A DNA stretch of 22,137 bases from AC-37 sp036389105 (GTDB lineage: Bacteria; Actinomycetota; Thermoleophilia; Solirubrobacterales; Thermoleophilaceae). Made by a program: the position numbers and the translations under genes. The stretch covers positions 1-22,137 of the forward strand of contig DASVQK010000021.1 in the NCBI GenBank assembly GCA_036389105.1. Direction: 5' to 3'. Shown here piece after piece: positions 21,960 through 22,137 of the stretch (positions are counted from its first letter, which is position 1; every line of letters starts with the position of its first letter). The notes beneath the pieces are model-generated. The model saw only the letters and a list, made by a program, of their open reading frames with translations. It made no database searches and had not been told where the DNA came from.

Positions 21960-22137
21960 CCTAGGTACGCGGCGGCGACGGCCGCGGCCGTCCTGGCGCT
22001 GGCCGCCCCGGCCGCGGCGCAGGAGGCGATCCCCCCGAACAACGGCGGCGCCACGCAGTACATCGGCCCGGCACCCGATCCGGGCGGGGACCGCCCCGCC
22101 GATCCGGCGGGCCCGGCGCAGCCGGCCGGACTTCCCA
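21930..22137 (+). CDS. Secreted protein, N-terminal part (runs off right edge)
   Basis: 69 residues are visible and the frame is open to the window end. After a His/Arg-containing N-terminus comes a signal peptide (YAAATAAAVLALAAPAAAQE, cleavage likely after AAA-Q). The mature part begins with a Pro/Gly/Asn-rich, probably unfolded region (EAIPPNNGGATQYIGPAPDP). GAGG sits 3 bases before ATG 21930, and a stop (TAG 21921-21923) just upstream in the same frame rules out a longer start. I recognise no family from this piece. It overlaps the start of the divergent ligase gene by 30 bases. An exported surface or polysaccharide-export protein would fit the context. Confidence 0.65.
   Translation, partial: MALDGSHPRHPRYAAATAAAVLALAAPAAAQEAIPPNNGGATQYIGPAPDPGGDRPADPAGPAQPAGLP

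Overview
The window is very GC-rich, with uninterrupted shadow frames almost everywhere, frequent GTG/TTG starts and few Shine-Dalgarno sites. Several genes appear leaderless. The mix of delta-60 repeat proteins with RTX-type tails, cupredoxins, LuxR regulators and a rhamnose/exopolysaccharide cluster suggests a high-GC actinobacterium, most likely of the Thermoleophilia/Solirubrobacterales type. That placement is inferred from gene style and not from a marker gene.

Left part (1-2369, + strand). The 3' end of a LuxR-family response regulator is followed by a 311-base gene-free stretch. Next come an unusual fusion of a flavodoxin-like FMN-reductase domain to an AraC-type DNA-binding domain, and then an acidic soluble protein I do not recognise.

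Middle part (2406-7235, - strand). Three envelope or secreted genes lie here. The first transcribed is a sialidase/BNR-like lipoprotein whose signal peptide is visible only if translation starts at CTG. A small membrane-anchored protein overlaps it by GTGA. The third is a large secreted delta-60 repeat protein ending in a Pro-Gly linker and nine RTX-like nonapeptides.

Copper and CoA part (7352-11558, + strand). A MatB-like acyl/malonyl-CoA synthetase is followed by a two-gene secreted copper unit. Its first gene appears to join a peptidylglycine-monooxygenase-like copper domain to an amicyanin-type cupredoxin. Its second gene, overlapping by GTGA, is another cupredoxin. This is the most interesting unit in the window.

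Polysaccharide part (11643-21959, mixed strands). It holds rfbC (+), rfbD and an extended SDR epimerase (-), a secreted clan GH-A glycosidase (+), two GT2 glycosyltransferases (one on each strand), a GT4 glycosyltransferase (+), a polyprenyl-phosphate sugar-1-phosphate transferase (-) and an O-antigen ligase/polymerase with a C-terminal TPR-like tail (-). Together these cover nucleotide-sugar supply (partial), priming on the lipid carrier, chain building, polymerisation or ligation, and trimming of a surface polysaccharide. No flippase, rfbA/rfbB or chain-length regulator is in view. A secreted protein starts at 21930 and runs off the right edge. I saw no tRNA, rRNA, CRISPR array or insertion sequence.
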